A stretch of DNA of 64,000 nucleotides from Glycomyces sambucus (GCF_900102815.1 NZ_FNGF01000008.1:42872-106871); one strand, 5' to 3'; shown: positions 23,923-32,095, numbered from the stretch's first letter. Translations and numbers: made by a program. Notes: generated by a model from the letters alone, not told the origin.

Positions 23923-24759
23923 CTAGTGCCCGAACTCGTCGGAGTCCGCCGCCGCGCCCTCGCCGCGGTCGAGCGCCGACAGCAGCTCGACGTCGGCCGG
24001 CTCCAGTTCGAAGCCGAACACGTCCAGGTTCTGCTCCAGTCGCGCCGGGTCGCTCGACTTCACCGCCACCGCCAGGCCCAGCTCCAGGTGCCAGCGGAGC
24101 ACGATCTGCCCCGGCGTCCTCCCGTACTTCTCGGCCAGGCTGACCACGACCGGGTCCTTGCGGACCTCGCCGCCCGCGCCGCCGATCGGGGACCACGACT
24201 GCGTGACGATGCCCTTCTCGGCGTCGTACGCGCGCGAGGCGTCACGGGTCGTGTACGGGCTCAACTGGATCTGGTTGACGTCGGGCACGACCCCGGTGGC
24301 GTCGATGATCCGGTCGAGGTGCGCTGGCTTGAAGTTCGAGGTGCCGATCGCCTTGACGCGCCCGGTCTCCAGCAGCCGTGCCAGGCCCTGCCACGCCTCG
24401 GTGTACTTGCCGTGCTGCGGGTTCGGCCAGTGGATGAGCAGCAGGTCGAGGTAGTCGAGGCCGAGCAGGTCGAGGCGGCGCTCGGCGGCCTCGGCGGCGA
24501 GGTCGACCCCGTGCCACTCCTTGTTGAACTTGCTGGTGACGAACAGTTCCTCGCGGGCGACCCCGGACGCCTTGACGCCCAGGCCGACGCCGCGCTCGTT
24601 GCGGTAGTTCTCGGCGGTGTCCACGAGCCGGTAGCCCAGGCCGATCGCCTCGGCGATGACCCGCTCGGCCTCGGCGTCGTCCATCGGCCACGTGCCCAGG
24701 CCCAGGCGCGGCATGTCGGCGCCGTGGACGAGCCGGACGGTCGGTGCGGTGGGAGCCAT
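23923..24759 (-). CDS. aldo/keto reductase
   Basis: A 278-residue NADPH-dependent reductase of the AKR superfamily, close to the 2,5-diketo-D-gluconate reductase/morphine dehydrogenase type. The catalytic tetrad is Asp47, Tyr52, Lys77 and His110 (DTAENY, TSKFNK, LLIHWP). The C-terminal NADPH-binding AVAVKSSDPARLEQNLDVF is intact. The start MAPTAPTVRLVHG fits family length; in-frame extension to 24858 would run into the divergent promoter region. The physiological substrate is unknown. Confidence 0.9.
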   Translation of the reverse strand: MAPTAPTVRLVHGADMPRLGLGTWPMDDAEAERVIAEAIGLGYRLVDTAENYRNERGVGLGVKASGVAREELFVTSKFNKEWHGVDLAAEAAERRLDLLGLDYLDLLLIHWPNPQHGKYTEAWQGLARLLETGRVKAIGTSNFKPAHLDRIIDATGVVPDVNQIQLSPYTTRDASRAYDAEKGIVTQSWSPIGGAGGEVRKDPVVVSLAEKYGRTPGQIVLRWHLELGLAVAVKSSDPARLEQNLDVFGFELEPADVELLSALDRGEGAAADSDEFGH

Positions 24760-24822
24760 CAGTGCCTCTTTCCTCGGATGCGGTTCGGCGTCTACGCTAC
24801 CCCCACCCCGAATATGGGACGC

Positions 24823-24863
24823 CTTTGTACCGATGCAAAAGAATCTTTGTACCGGCATATATC
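24823..24863. promoter_or_regulatory. paired direct repeat and promoter between aldo-keto reductase and rhodanese genes
   Basis: CTTTGTACCG occurs at 24823-24832 and again at 24845-24854, a 22-bp (two helical turns) spacing. The first copy continues into an inverted half, giving cttttgc-like symmetry. A -10-like TATATC (24858-24863) lies 8 bases before the rhodanese ATG. The AT-rich gap fits a regulator site controlling one or both divergent genes. Confidence 0.5.
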
Positions 24864-24871
24864 TTCACGTC

Positions 24872-25342
24872 ATGGGAACTGAAGAGAACGCCGTGCTGCG
24901 CGTGCCCCCGGCCTCCCCCGCCGACGCGCTCGCCCACTTCACCGGCCTGCTGGCCTTCAGCACCGACGTCTCCGACGTCCATGCCGCCGCCGGGCTCGAC
25001 GACCCCGGGTTCACCCTGGTCGACACCCGCGGCGCCGCCGCCTGGTCCCAGGGCCGCGTCCCCGGCGCCGTGCACCTGCCGACCGACGAGATCGCCGCCC
25101 GCGCCGCCGAAGCCGCCGACCCGAACCGGCCCGTCGTCGTCTACTGCTGGGGTCCGGGCTGCAACGGCGCGTACCGCGCCGCGGTCGCGTTCGCGACCCT
25201 CGGCTACCGGGTGAAGTACATGATGGGCGGCTTCGAGTACTGGGTCCGCGAGGGCCTGCCGGTCGCCACCGACGCCGGCGTCGAACGCGGCCGCCCCGAC
25301 CCCCTCACCGCACCGTCGAGCGGCGTCTCCTGCGACTGCTGA
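24872..25342 (+). CDS. single-domain rhodanese-like protein
   Basis: A 156-residue sulfurtransferase-like domain. The active-site loop is YCWGPGCNGAYRAA with Cys92 as probable persulfide carrier, and VDTRGAAAWSQGRVPGAVHLP is the conserved N-terminal half. It ends SGVSCDC, adding a Cys pair at the extreme C-terminus, which is not required by the fold and could hold a metal or disulfide. The ATG lies 8 bases after a -10-like TATATC, so the message may be leaderless. Sulfur donor and acceptor are unknown. Confidence 0.88.
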   Translation: MGTEENAVLRVPPASPADALAHFTGLLAFSTDVSDVHAAAGLDDPGFTLVDTRGAAAWSQGRVPGAVHLPTDEIAARAAEAADPNRPVVVYCWGPGCNGAYRAAVAFATLGYRVKYMMGGFEYWVREGLPVATDAGVERGRPDPLTAPSSGVSCDC

Positions 25343-25439
25343 CGCGCGACTCGGTGATTCCGGAGTTCGACGTCGAGGTGCTCGCGGTCTGAATCCGCCC
25401 GGGGCGGGCGCGCGGGCGTGCCGCCGCCGAGGACAGGCG

Positions 25440-25468
25440 CGGGGGCCGGCTGTCGCGACCGGCCCCCG
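25440..25468. terminator. bidirectional terminator hairpin
   Basis: A 10-bp stem (25440-25449 with 25459-25468) lies between the convergent rhodanese gene and the membrane-protein/sigma operon. Confidence 0.65.
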
Positions 25469-25492
25469 CTCCCGCTCTGGGGTCGACGAGGA

Positions 25493-26278
25493 CTAGAAAC
25501 CGCCTTCGAGGGTGCCGGTTCCGCCGTCCTCGTCCGTGGCGGTGACCGTGAACGAGTCGTCGGCGCCGCTGCGCGGACCCCCGTTGGGGTCGAACTGGCC
25601 CGCGAGCGTGTACTCGTTCCCGGCGGGGACGACCGCGCCGTCCTTCAGAGTCCAGCGCAGGACCGTGTAGCCGTCCTCGCTGGTCACGACCGCCTCCTGG
25701 AAGAGGTTGTCGTCGGTGGTCCAGGTGTCGGAGACCACGAGGCCGCCGCCCTCGGCGACCCGCAGCTCCACCGTGAGGCCGGTGAGCGCGCGCTCGCTCC
25801 TGAACTTGACGACCGACTGCGAGAAGTAGTCGGTGTTGTTCGCGTCGATCGAGCCCTGCGCGGTGAGCCAGTCGGGGGCCTCGGGCTCGCCGCCGGTCTC
25901 CTCGCTGCTGGTCTGCCCGTCCGGGCTGCTGCCGGTCTCGGAGGGCCCTTCGGAGGTGGTCGTCTCGCCGCCGGTGTCCTCCTCGGTGCCGCTCGGCGAC
26001 TCGGACTGGGTGCCGGGGCCGCCCGCGGGCGGGGCCGGGTCGGGGTCGGCCGAGGGCCCGAGGCCGAGGCCCTGCCCGAAGAGGACCACGCCGCCGATGA
26101 GCACGAGGGCCGCGCCGGTGGCGAGGGCCAGGTGCGGGACGAGGCGGCGGCGCTCGGCGGGGGCCGCGGCCCCGCGTGGCGCGCGCATCCCCTCGGCGAC
26201 CCGCGACCACATGCGGTCCGCGTCGGGGTCGAACTCCTCGGCGGTGACCCGGAGCCGGTCGGGCAGTTCGTCGTTCAC
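25493..26278 (-). CDS. membrane protein with extracytoplasmic beta-rich domain, likely anti-sigma partner
   Basis: A 261-residue single-pass protein: about 47 cytoplasmic residues (PDADRMWSRVAEGM), one membrane helix (about 48-70), an outward Pro/Ser/Thr/Glu/Gly linker (75-135) and a 125-residue beta-rich domain (136-261) with alternating strands (LTGLTVELRVAEGGG, YTVLRWTLKDG, NEYTLAGQF), reminiscent of carbohydrate-binding modules. There is no HxxxCxxC zinc anti-sigma motif. The GTG start overlaps the stop of the upstream ECF sigma factor (GTGA), the usual place of an anti-sigma gene. I infer that it holds the sigma factor at the membrane and senses an external ligand, perhaps polysaccharide. 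The fold and the anti-sigma role are not proven by sequence. Confidence 0.7.
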   Translation of the reverse strand: MNDELPDRLRVTAEEFDPDADRMWSRVAEGMRAPRGAAAPAERRRLVPHLALATGAALVLIGGVVLFGQGLGLGPSADPDPAPPAGGPGTQSESPSGTEEDTGGETTTSEGPSETGSSPDGQTSSEETGGEPEAPDWLTAQGSIDANNTDYFSQSVVKFRSERALTGLTVELRVAEGGGLVVSDTWTTDDNLFQEAVVTSEDGYTVLRWTLKDGAVVPAGNEYTLAGQFDPNGGPRSGADDSFTVTATDEDGGTGTLEGGF

Positions 26279-26865
26279 GGCCCCACCCCGTTCCTGATCG
26301 CGGCCCGCGCGGGGCCCTCGCCGGGCTCCCCGAGGAGGCGCCGCAGTTCGGCGAGGCCCTTCGAGGTCTGGCTCTTGACGGTGCCGACGGAGATGCCGAG
26401 GGCGTCGGCGGTCTCGCGCTCGGACAGTTCGAGGGAGTGGCGCAGGACCACGCAGGCGCGGCGGCGCAGGGGCAGGCGGTCGAGGGCCGCGCGCACGTCG
26501 AGGACGGCGGCGGTGTCGGGACCCTCCACGGCGGCGTCGGGCCGCTGCCAGAAGAGGGTGTTGCGGCGGCGCTCGCGCACGGCGGCGCGGATGCGGGCCT
26601 TGGCGAGGTTGGCGACGATGCCGCGCGCGTACGCGATCTGCGAGCGGGCCCGCCGGGCCTGGTCCCACTGGCGCCACACCGCGAGCATGGCGTCCGCGGC
26701 GATGTCCTCCGCCGCGGTGCGCTCGCCGATGAGCATCCACGCGAAGCGCGCGAGCTCGGCATGGTGCCGCTCGAAGAAGGCGCGGAAGGCGTCTTCGTCC
26801 AGCTTGGCGGGGACGTCCAACGGGGGCCTTCCGGTCGCGTTGCGGGGAGGCGATTCTAGCAGCAT
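26275..26865 (-). CDS. ECF-family RNA polymerase sigma factor
   Basis: A 196-residue sigma factor of the SigE/SigM-like actinobacterial type. Region 2 is at about 27-75 (FFERHHAELARFAWMLIGERTAAEDIAADA) and region 4 at about 128-180 (LELSERETADALGISVGTVKSQTSKGLAELRRLL). The region 4 helix-turn-helix is complete. ATG 26865 is preceded by GAGGGGG. The longer frame to 27072 would cross a large hairpin and has no support. The gene is coupled to a membrane protein with an external domain, suggesting a surface-signal response. Confidence 0.9.
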   Translation of the reverse strand: MLLESPPRNATGRPPLDVPAKLDEDAFRAFFERHHAELARFAWMLIGERTAAEDIAADAMLAVWRQWDQARRARSQIAYARGIVANLAKARIRAAVRERRRNTLFWQRPDAAVEGPDTAAVLDVRAALDRLPLRRRACVVLRHSLELSERETADALGISVGTVKSQTSKGLAELRRLLGEPGEGPARAAIRNGVGP

Positions 26866-27167
26866 GACCGAGGCCCCCTCACGTTCCGTTGCACGACAGG
26901 CGCAGGCACCCCCGGTGCCCGCGCCTGTCGATCTCCCATGGCAGGAAGCCCATCCGTTGGAACCGGAGTCGTTACGGGCGCGCCATGGCGGGGGTGGTGG
27001 GGAAAGTCTCTGAGGACATCGCAGCCCGTCCCTCCGGTAGATGTGCGGTGCGGCGGAGCCGGGTTGCCGCACCGTCTACCAGTTGCCGCGCCCGCCCCGA
27101 AGGTTGCCCCGGATCGGGAGGTTTCCCGGATCTTTTTTCTCGACCGGTGTTCTCGCAGCTCAGATGG
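26866..27167. other. gene-free, hairpin-rich stretch between sigma factor and glycosyltransferase genes
   Basis: The 302 bases contain no supported gene but two strong secondary structures. The first is a two-tier hairpin at 26894-26930 (outer arms cgacaggcgc and complement, inner arms ggcac/gtgcc). The second is 27036-27080 (6 + 9 bp, with a 4-base bulge). A hairpin with a T6 tract follows at 27112-27138. Together they could be a small RNA or a structured leader. Confidence 0.5.
27112..27138 (+). terminator. intrinsic terminator on the plus strand without an upstream gene
   Basis: Stem arms gatcggga (27112-27119) and tcccggatc (27124-27132, one bulged G) are followed directly by six T residues (27133-27138). 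T-tracts are rare in this genome. It is oriented to stop a plus-strand transcript from the gene-free stretch, not the minus-strand neighbours. Confidence 0.55.
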
Positions 27168-28442
27168 TTACGCGACCGGGGCGGGGACGTCGGCGAGGCC
27201 GGCGAAGAGGTTGTCGAAGACGGCCGCGCGGTCGAAGCGCATCGCGTACGCGCGGGCGCGGGCGGCCCGGTCGGCGCGCTCGGCGGGGTCCATCGACACA
27301 GCGAGGTCGATCGCGTCGGCGAGGGCCGCGCGGTCGGCGGGCGCGACCTCGATGGCGTGCTCGCCCACGGCCTCGGGGATGCCGCCGGTGCGGGTGGTGA
27401 TGACGGGGCCGCCGCCGGCGAGCATCTTCTCCACCAGGGCGATCCCGAAGGTCTCGACGAACTCCGGGCGCGGCTTGGACGGCAGTGCGTATGCGGCGCA
27501 GCCGTTCATGAGCAGCGGCTTCTCGTCGTCCGACACGTCGGAGAGGAACAGGACCCGCTCGTCGCCCTCGGCGAACACCTTCGTCTCGGCCAGCGCCGGG
27601 CCGGTCCCGGCGATGACGAGCCGGTGGGTCTTGTAGGCGAGCGAGTCGCGGTGGGCGGCGATGAGGTCGTCGGCGCCCTTCGCGGCGGCCACGCGCGAGA
27701 GGAACAGGACGTACTTGTCGCGTTCGAGGCCGCGCGCGGCGAGGGCCGCGTCGACCGCCGCCGGGTCGATGCCGGTGTACAGCCCGGCGTCGACGGCCGG
27801 GTAGGACACCTGGACGCGCGCGTCGACCGCGGCGGCGAAGGACGTCCCGCAGGCGCGGTCGACCTGCGCGGCCTCCTCGACGATGAGGTCCTTCGTGTAC
27901 TGCGACACCGCGACGCACCGGTCGTTCGCGAGGTACGTGGTGAACAGCGCGGCCGCGGCCCCGAGCTCGCCGCGCGCGAGGCACCCGCGCACCACGTTGG
28001 TGATGTCGGAGCCGACCGCCTCCGCGATCGTGGTGACGTCCGCGTCCATGCCCGCGGCGCGCACCGTCCGGAGCGCGTCGACGACCGCGTTCGCGTGCGG
28101 GGACAGGTACATCGACATGCACACGACCGGCACGCCCCCGGTGAACAGCTCGACGAGGCGGCCGGTGAGGCCGAGGAGGTGGCGGCCGTCGGGGACCCGG
28201 TAGTCCCCGACCGGCCCGGGCCGCTCGACGGTGATCCCCGCCGAGTACGGCAGGAGCTCGTCGAGCGGTTTGAGCGGCAGCCCCGCCGCCTGGAGCGCCT
28301 CGATCGGCCACGTCACGATGCGCACGTCGTCGAAGCCGCGCGTGAGCGCGACCTCCGCGAGGCCGCGGGCCTCGGTGGCGTGGCCGCAGATGACGGGGTC
28401 GGCGCGGACGACGATGATCAGGCGGCGGGACTGCTCGGTCAC
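27168..28442 (-). CDS. GT4-family glycosyltransferase
   Basis: A 424-residue retaining GT-B glycosyltransferase. The C-terminal nucleotide-sugar site carries the EX7E-type motif in EFVETFGIALVEKMLAGGGPVITTRTGGIPEAV, and KYVLFLSRVAAAKGADDLIAA is the typical linker strand. The N-terminal half (LIIVVRADPVICGHATEARGLAEVALTRG) resembles starch/sucrose-synthase-like acceptor domains. Donor and acceptor are unknown. Its GTG overlaps the stop of a GH92 mannosidase gene (GTGA), an unusual pairing of a synthetic with a degradative enzyme, so mannose- or glycan-related roles are likely. Confidence 0.85.
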   Translation of the reverse strand: MTEQSRRLIIVVRADPVICGHATEARGLAEVALTRGFDDVRIVTWPIEALQAAGLPLKPLDELLPYSAGITVERPGPVGDYRVPDGRHLLGLTGRLVELFTGGVPVVCMSMYLSPHANAVVDALRTVRAAGMDADVTTIAEAVGSDITNVVRGCLARGELGAAAALFTTYLANDRCVAVSQYTKDLIVEEAAQVDRACGTSFAAAVDARVQVSYPAVDAGLYTGIDPAAVDAALAARGLERDKYVLFLSRVAAAKGADDLIAAHRDSLAYKTHRLVIAGTGPALAETKVFAEGDERVLFLSDVSDDEKPLLMNGCAAYALPSKPRPEFVETFGIALVEKMLAGGGPVITTRTGGIPEAVGEHAIEVAPADRAALADAIDLAVSMDPAERADRAARARAYAMRFDRAAVFDNLFAGLADVPAPVA

Positions 28443-30712
28443 GGTAGGAACTCCTGGAAGCGGGCCCCCGCGTCCCGAGCGTGGTCGGTGCGGTCGGAGG
28501 CGGACGGCGGGCGCGTCTGCGTCGCCCAGTCGGAGGGGTGCGCGCCGAGCTCGATCTCCAGCCGCCCGCCGCCGTGCAGCTGCGTGCCGGTGATGAAGCT
28601 CCGGTCCAGGGGCTTCCCGTCGAAGCGGGCGGACTGGACGTACCGCGGGGCGGCGCCGCGGGCGTCCTCGCCGATCCCCGACTCGGTGTGGCCGGTCGTG
28701 ACCACCTCGAAGTCGTTGCCGCCGAAGCGCAGTCGCGCTTCGGCGAACGCGGGCGCGTTGACGAGGAACAGGTTCTGGCCGGCGACGGGGAACAGCCCCA
28801 GCGACGCCCACACGTACCACGAGGACAGGGCCCCGGAGTCGTCGTTCCCGACGAGCCCGCCGCGCCCGGTCCCGAACTGGTACGTCAGCGCGGCGTGGAC
28901 GACCTCGGCGGTGCGGTCGGGCCGGCCCGCGTAGTGGTAGGCCCAGGGGGCCTCCATGTCGGGCTCGTTGTTCAGGCCCTCGAACCGGTCGAGGTCGAGG
29001 CCGATCGCGAACTCGGTGCCGAACGGGGGCGTCCCGAGCTGCACGACCGGGTCGGCGCCGAACCCGAAGAACCGGTCGAGGATCGCGGTGAACTCCTTGT
29101 CGCCGCCCGCGAGGTCGATGCGGGCGGCCATGTCGTACAGGAGCCGGAACGAGTAGTTCCAGCGCCCGCCCTCGTAGAAGGAGGAGTCGCGCAGCAGCCC
29201 GTCGGGGCCGAACGCGTTGATCCAGTTGCGGGCCTTCGCCTCCAGCTCGTCGGCGAGCTTGAGGTCGCCCAGGCCCCGGGCGACGATCGCGGTGCACCAG
29301 TAGCCGGTGGCGAGGTCGAGGGTGTGGCTGATCGGGTGGACGACGCCGCGCTCGGTGAAGTCCTCGCCGTAGCCGCGGCGCAGGTCGTCCTGCATGTGGA
29401 CGAGCGCCCAGTCCCATTCGGGCCCTTCGAGTCCGAGCTGGAACCCGTCCGCGAGCACGGTGTGCGCGAGCGCCGACGCCTGCCGGAAGAACCGGTCCGA
29501 GCCGCGGGCCATCCGGTAGCCGATCGGGAGGTTCCCCTCCTCCTCGGCGATCCGCACGATCGCCTCCAGCATGTCGGCGCCCTTCGCCGGGTTCAGGGCC
29601 GTGAGCAGCGGGAACTGGGTCTTGTACATGTCCCACATGGTCGCGATGTCGAACACGAAGGGGCCCTTGGAGGGCCAGAACGGGCTCTCGTCCTGGGCGA
29701 AGCAGGGCTTGATGAGCGAGTGGTAGAGGCTCGTCGCGAACACCTGCCGCCGCTCGGGCGTGCCGCCCTGGACCTCGACCTGCGAGAAGTAGTCCGACCA
29801 CGCCTCGCGGGTGTCGGCGAGCGCCTGGTCGAACCCGGCCTCGCCGGGGAGGGCCTGCTCCAGGTTCCGGCGGGCCTGCTCGGTGCCGCGCATGGAGAAG
29901 CCCATGCGGATCTCCACGACCTGGCCGGCCCTGGTGGGGCCCATGAACATGAGTCCGAAGGGGCGCAGGGTGGTGCGGCGGATGTAGTCGAAGTCCAGGC
30001 GGGTGCCGCCGTCGACGCGGCGCCGGTCGTACCACACGAGCTGGCGCCACCCGGGCGCGTCGGTGTCGAGGTAGACCGAGAGCGGGATGCCCTCCATGAC
30101 GACGGTGCCCTGCGCGCTGCCCTGGCCCAGGCTCTCGATCCCGGCGCGGAGCGGGACCGTGGTCCCGTGCTCGATCGCGAGGCCGCCGTAGGAGAAGTCG
30201 AGGACCACGCGGGAGGAGGAGGACTCGGGGAACGTGTACCGGTGGACGGCGGTCTTCGCGCCGACGGTGAGCTCGCAGCGGATCCCGTTCTCCAGGGTCG
30301 CGGCGTAGTACCCGGGCGACGCCTCCTCGTCGCGCAGCCGCCACCGGTTCCCGAGCGAGTCGAGCGGCTCGATCATGGGGGTGACGCGGAAGTAGTTGTA
30401 GTACTTGCGGATCGCGCCGGTGCCCGACTGCTGGAAGTGGGTGAAGCCGCTGGCGAGGTAGTCGTCGTACATGCGGGTGGGGGCGCCCTCGGTGGAGATC
30501 CCGTAGAGGCCGTAGCCGGTGGGGTAGGCGCCGGAGCACGCGCACGCCGAGACCATCCCGAGCGGGTAGCACGCGCCCGGGTGGGTGTTCCCGACCTGGG
30601 CCTTCGGCCACCACCAGGAGGCGGCCAGCCCCTGCGCCGCGGGCAGGTCGGTGGCGGCCGTGCCGATGAAGGGGTCCACGCTGTCCAAGATGCGACTGAG
30701 ATTAGAGCTCAT
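28439..30712 (-). CDS. GH92 alpha-mannosidase
   Basis: A 757-residue glycoside hydrolase family 92 enzyme; the family removes alpha-1,2/1,3/1,6-mannose from fungal or N-glycan chains using calcium. The N-terminal VDPFIGTAATD and GNTHPGACYPLGMVS are strong GH92 signatures, as are SGTGAIRKYYNYF and the C-terminal QFGTGRGGLVGNDDSGALSSWYVWASLGLFPVAGQ, where the acidic catalytic cluster sits. No signal peptide is seen, so the substrate is probably imported oligosaccharide. A palindromic LacI-type site lies 26 bases upstream of the ATG. It is first of a coupled pair with the GT4 gene. Confidence 0.93.
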   Translation of the reverse strand: MSSNLSRILDSVDPFIGTAATDLPAAQGLAASWWWPKAQVGNTHPGACYPLGMVSACACSGAYPTGYGLYGISTEGAPTRMYDDYLASGFTHFQQSGTGAIRKYYNYFRVTPMIEPLDSLGNRWRLRDEEASPGYYAATLENGIRCELTVGAKTAVHRYTFPESSSSRVVLDFSYGGLAIEHGTTVPLRAGIESLGQGSAQGTVVMEGIPLSVYLDTDAPGWRQLVWYDRRRVDGGTRLDFDYIRRTTLRPFGLMFMGPTRAGQVVEIRMGFSMRGTEQARRNLEQALPGEAGFDQALADTREAWSDYFSQVEVQGGTPERRQVFATSLYHSLIKPCFAQDESPFWPSKGPFVFDIATMWDMYKTQFPLLTALNPAKGADMLEAIVRIAEEEGNLPIGYRMARGSDRFFRQASALAHTVLADGFQLGLEGPEWDWALVHMQDDLRRGYGEDFTERGVVHPISHTLDLATGYWCTAIVARGLGDLKLADELEAKARNWINAFGPDGLLRDSSFYEGGRWNYSFRLLYDMAARIDLAGGDKEFTAILDRFFGFGADPVVQLGTPPFGTEFAIGLDLDRFEGLNNEPDMEAPWAYHYAGRPDRTAEVVHAALTYQFGTGRGGLVGNDDSGALSSWYVWASLGLFPVAGQNLFLVNAPAFAEARLRFGGNDFEVVTTGHTESGIGEDARGAAPRYVQSARFDGKPLDRSFITGTQLHGGGRLEIELGAHPSDWATQTRPPSASDRTDHARDAGARFQEFLP

Positions 30713-30737
30713 TCGTCACATCCTCGTTACAGCCGGA

Positions 30738-30755
30738 TGAACGCGCAAGCGTTCA
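30738..30755. promoter_or_regulatory. LacI-type palindromic operator upstream of the mannosidase operon
   Basis: Perfect 7-bp arms tgaacgc (30738-30744) and gcgttca (30749-30755) flank gcaa. Size and symmetry match LacI-family operators, and the site precedes the GH92 gene. No regulator gene of that family is adjacent. Confidence 0.7.
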
Positions 30756-30901
30756 CAGGGACTTCGCCTAGAATCCCGGGCCCGGCCGTCCAGAATGCAC
30801 ACTTCGGCCGCTTTCGCGGCCCGGCCGGCGCAGTCGCGGCGGTCGCCCGCGGTGCGGGCTTGGTACGGCAGGCCCCACCCCGTTTCGGGCGGTGAGCGTC
30901 A

Positions 30902-32011
30902 ATGCGTCAGGGCGCGAATGAAAATACCGTTCTTCACATGAGCACTGCCCCCGTCATCACGCCCCATCGCCCCCGGCACTCCGCGCGGACCTCCGCGGTC
31001 GGGCGCGCCGCCGACCTCGCCGGCGACGCCGGCCTCGCCCTCACGCATGGGGGCCGCCGCTGGCACCGGCCGCTGCTGGTGCTCGGGATCGCCTGCGGCG
31101 CGGTCGCCGTCCTGTCGCTGGCGGCGATCCCGTTCGACGACCGCCAGATCCTCGGCGAGAGCGTCTGGATCAAGTCGTTCAAGTTCGGCTTCTCCTTCTT
31201 CACCTACTGCCTCAGCCTCGCCTGGCTCCTGTCGCACATGACGAGGCTGCGGCGCACCGGCTGGGTCTTCGGCACCGTCTTCGCGGTGATCAGCGCCGCC
31301 GAGGTCGGCGTCATCGTGGCCGCCGCCGCGATGGGCACCTACAGCCACTTCAACGCCTCGGACGACGCGTTCAACCAGGTCGTGCAGATGGCGTTCCAGT
31401 TCGTGCCGGTCATGTTCCTCGCGAACGCCGCCATCGCGGTGCTGGTCCTGTTCCAACGCATCGGCGACCGCGCCGTGACCGCCGTGATCCGCTGGGGCCT
31501 GCTCCTGTCGAGCCTGGGCATGTTCGCCGCGTTCTTCATCGTCACCGTCGGCGGCCAGGGCCAGCGCACCCAGTTGGACGCCGACGGGAACGAGATCCCC
31601 CTGAACGCCGGGCACGGCGTGGGCGACCTCGACGGCAACGGCATGTTCCTCACCGGCTGGTCGACCACCGGCGGCGACATGCGGGTCGCGCACTTCATCG
31701 GCCTGCACGGCATCCAGGTCCTCATCGGCCTCGCCATGCTCCTCGGGTTCCTGGCGGCCCGCCGGGTGTGGCTGCGCGACGACCGGGTCCGCGCCGCCGT
31801 GGTCCGCTGGAGCGCCGCCGGGTACCTCGGGGTCTTCGCGACCGCCGGCTGGCAGGCCGTGCGCGGCCAGTCCTTCGCCGCCCCCGACGCCGCCTCGATC
31901 GCCGCCTACGCGGCCTCGGTGCTCCTCGCCGCCGCCGGGATCGCGGTCACGGTCGCGAGAGCCCGCAGGGCCGCCGGGACCGCAGCGGCGGCGCACCCCG
32001 CACTCGGATAA
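30902..32011 (+). CDS. multi-pass membrane protein of unknown function
   Basis: A 369-residue integral membrane protein with about eight hydrophobic helices. The segment ESVWIKSFKFGFSFFTYCLSLAWLL resembles a widespread uncharacterised actinobacterial family with a 'WIKPxKFxxS' motif; GTYSHFNASDDAF is a second conserved-looking loop. I cannot assign a function. ATG 30902 has a weak GGTGAG 5 bases upstream; ATG 30938 would remove 12 poorly conserved residues. It is followed by a promoter for the next gene, so it is probably monocistronic. Confidence 0.75.
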   Translation: MRQGANENTVLHMSTAPVITPHRPRHSARTSAVGRAADLAGDAGLALTHGGRRWHRPLLVLGIACGAVAVLSLAAIPFDDRQILGESVWIKSFKFGFSFFTYCLSLAWLLSHMTRLRRTGWVFGTVFAVISAAEVGVIVAAAAMGTYSHFNASDDAFNQVVQMAFQFVPVMFLANAAIAVLVLFQRIGDRAVTAVIRWGLLLSSLGMFAAFFIVTVGGQGQRTQLDADGNEIPLNAGHGVGDLDGNGMFLTGWSTTGGDMRVAHFIGLHGIQVLIGLAMLLGFLAARRVWLRDDRVRAAVVRWSAAGYLGVFATAGWQAVRGQSFAAPDAASIAAYAASVLLAAAGIAVTVARARRAAGTAAAAHPALG

Positions 32012-32027
32012 CGCTTGCGACCAGGAA

Positions 32028-32064
32028 TTGCACCCAGGCCGGGACCGCCGTAGGCTGGTCCCGG
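32028..32064 (+). promoter_or_regulatory. LD-carboxypeptidase promoter with flanking inverted repeat
   Basis: TTGCAC (32028-32033), a 17-base spacer and TAGGCT (32051-32056) form a good promoter 40 bases before the ATG. Perfect 8-bp arms ccgggacc (32039-32046) and ggtcccgg (32057-32064) bracket the -10 box and could be an operator. Confidence 0.7.
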
Positions 32065-32095
32065 CCCGGACCCGTCTCCTGGAAGCAGCAGCCAC

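Noticed and set aside
25343-25492. Small gene in the gap after the rhodanese gene
   Set aside because: The gap is explained by a terminator hairpin, and no frame with a ribosome site or coding pattern was found.
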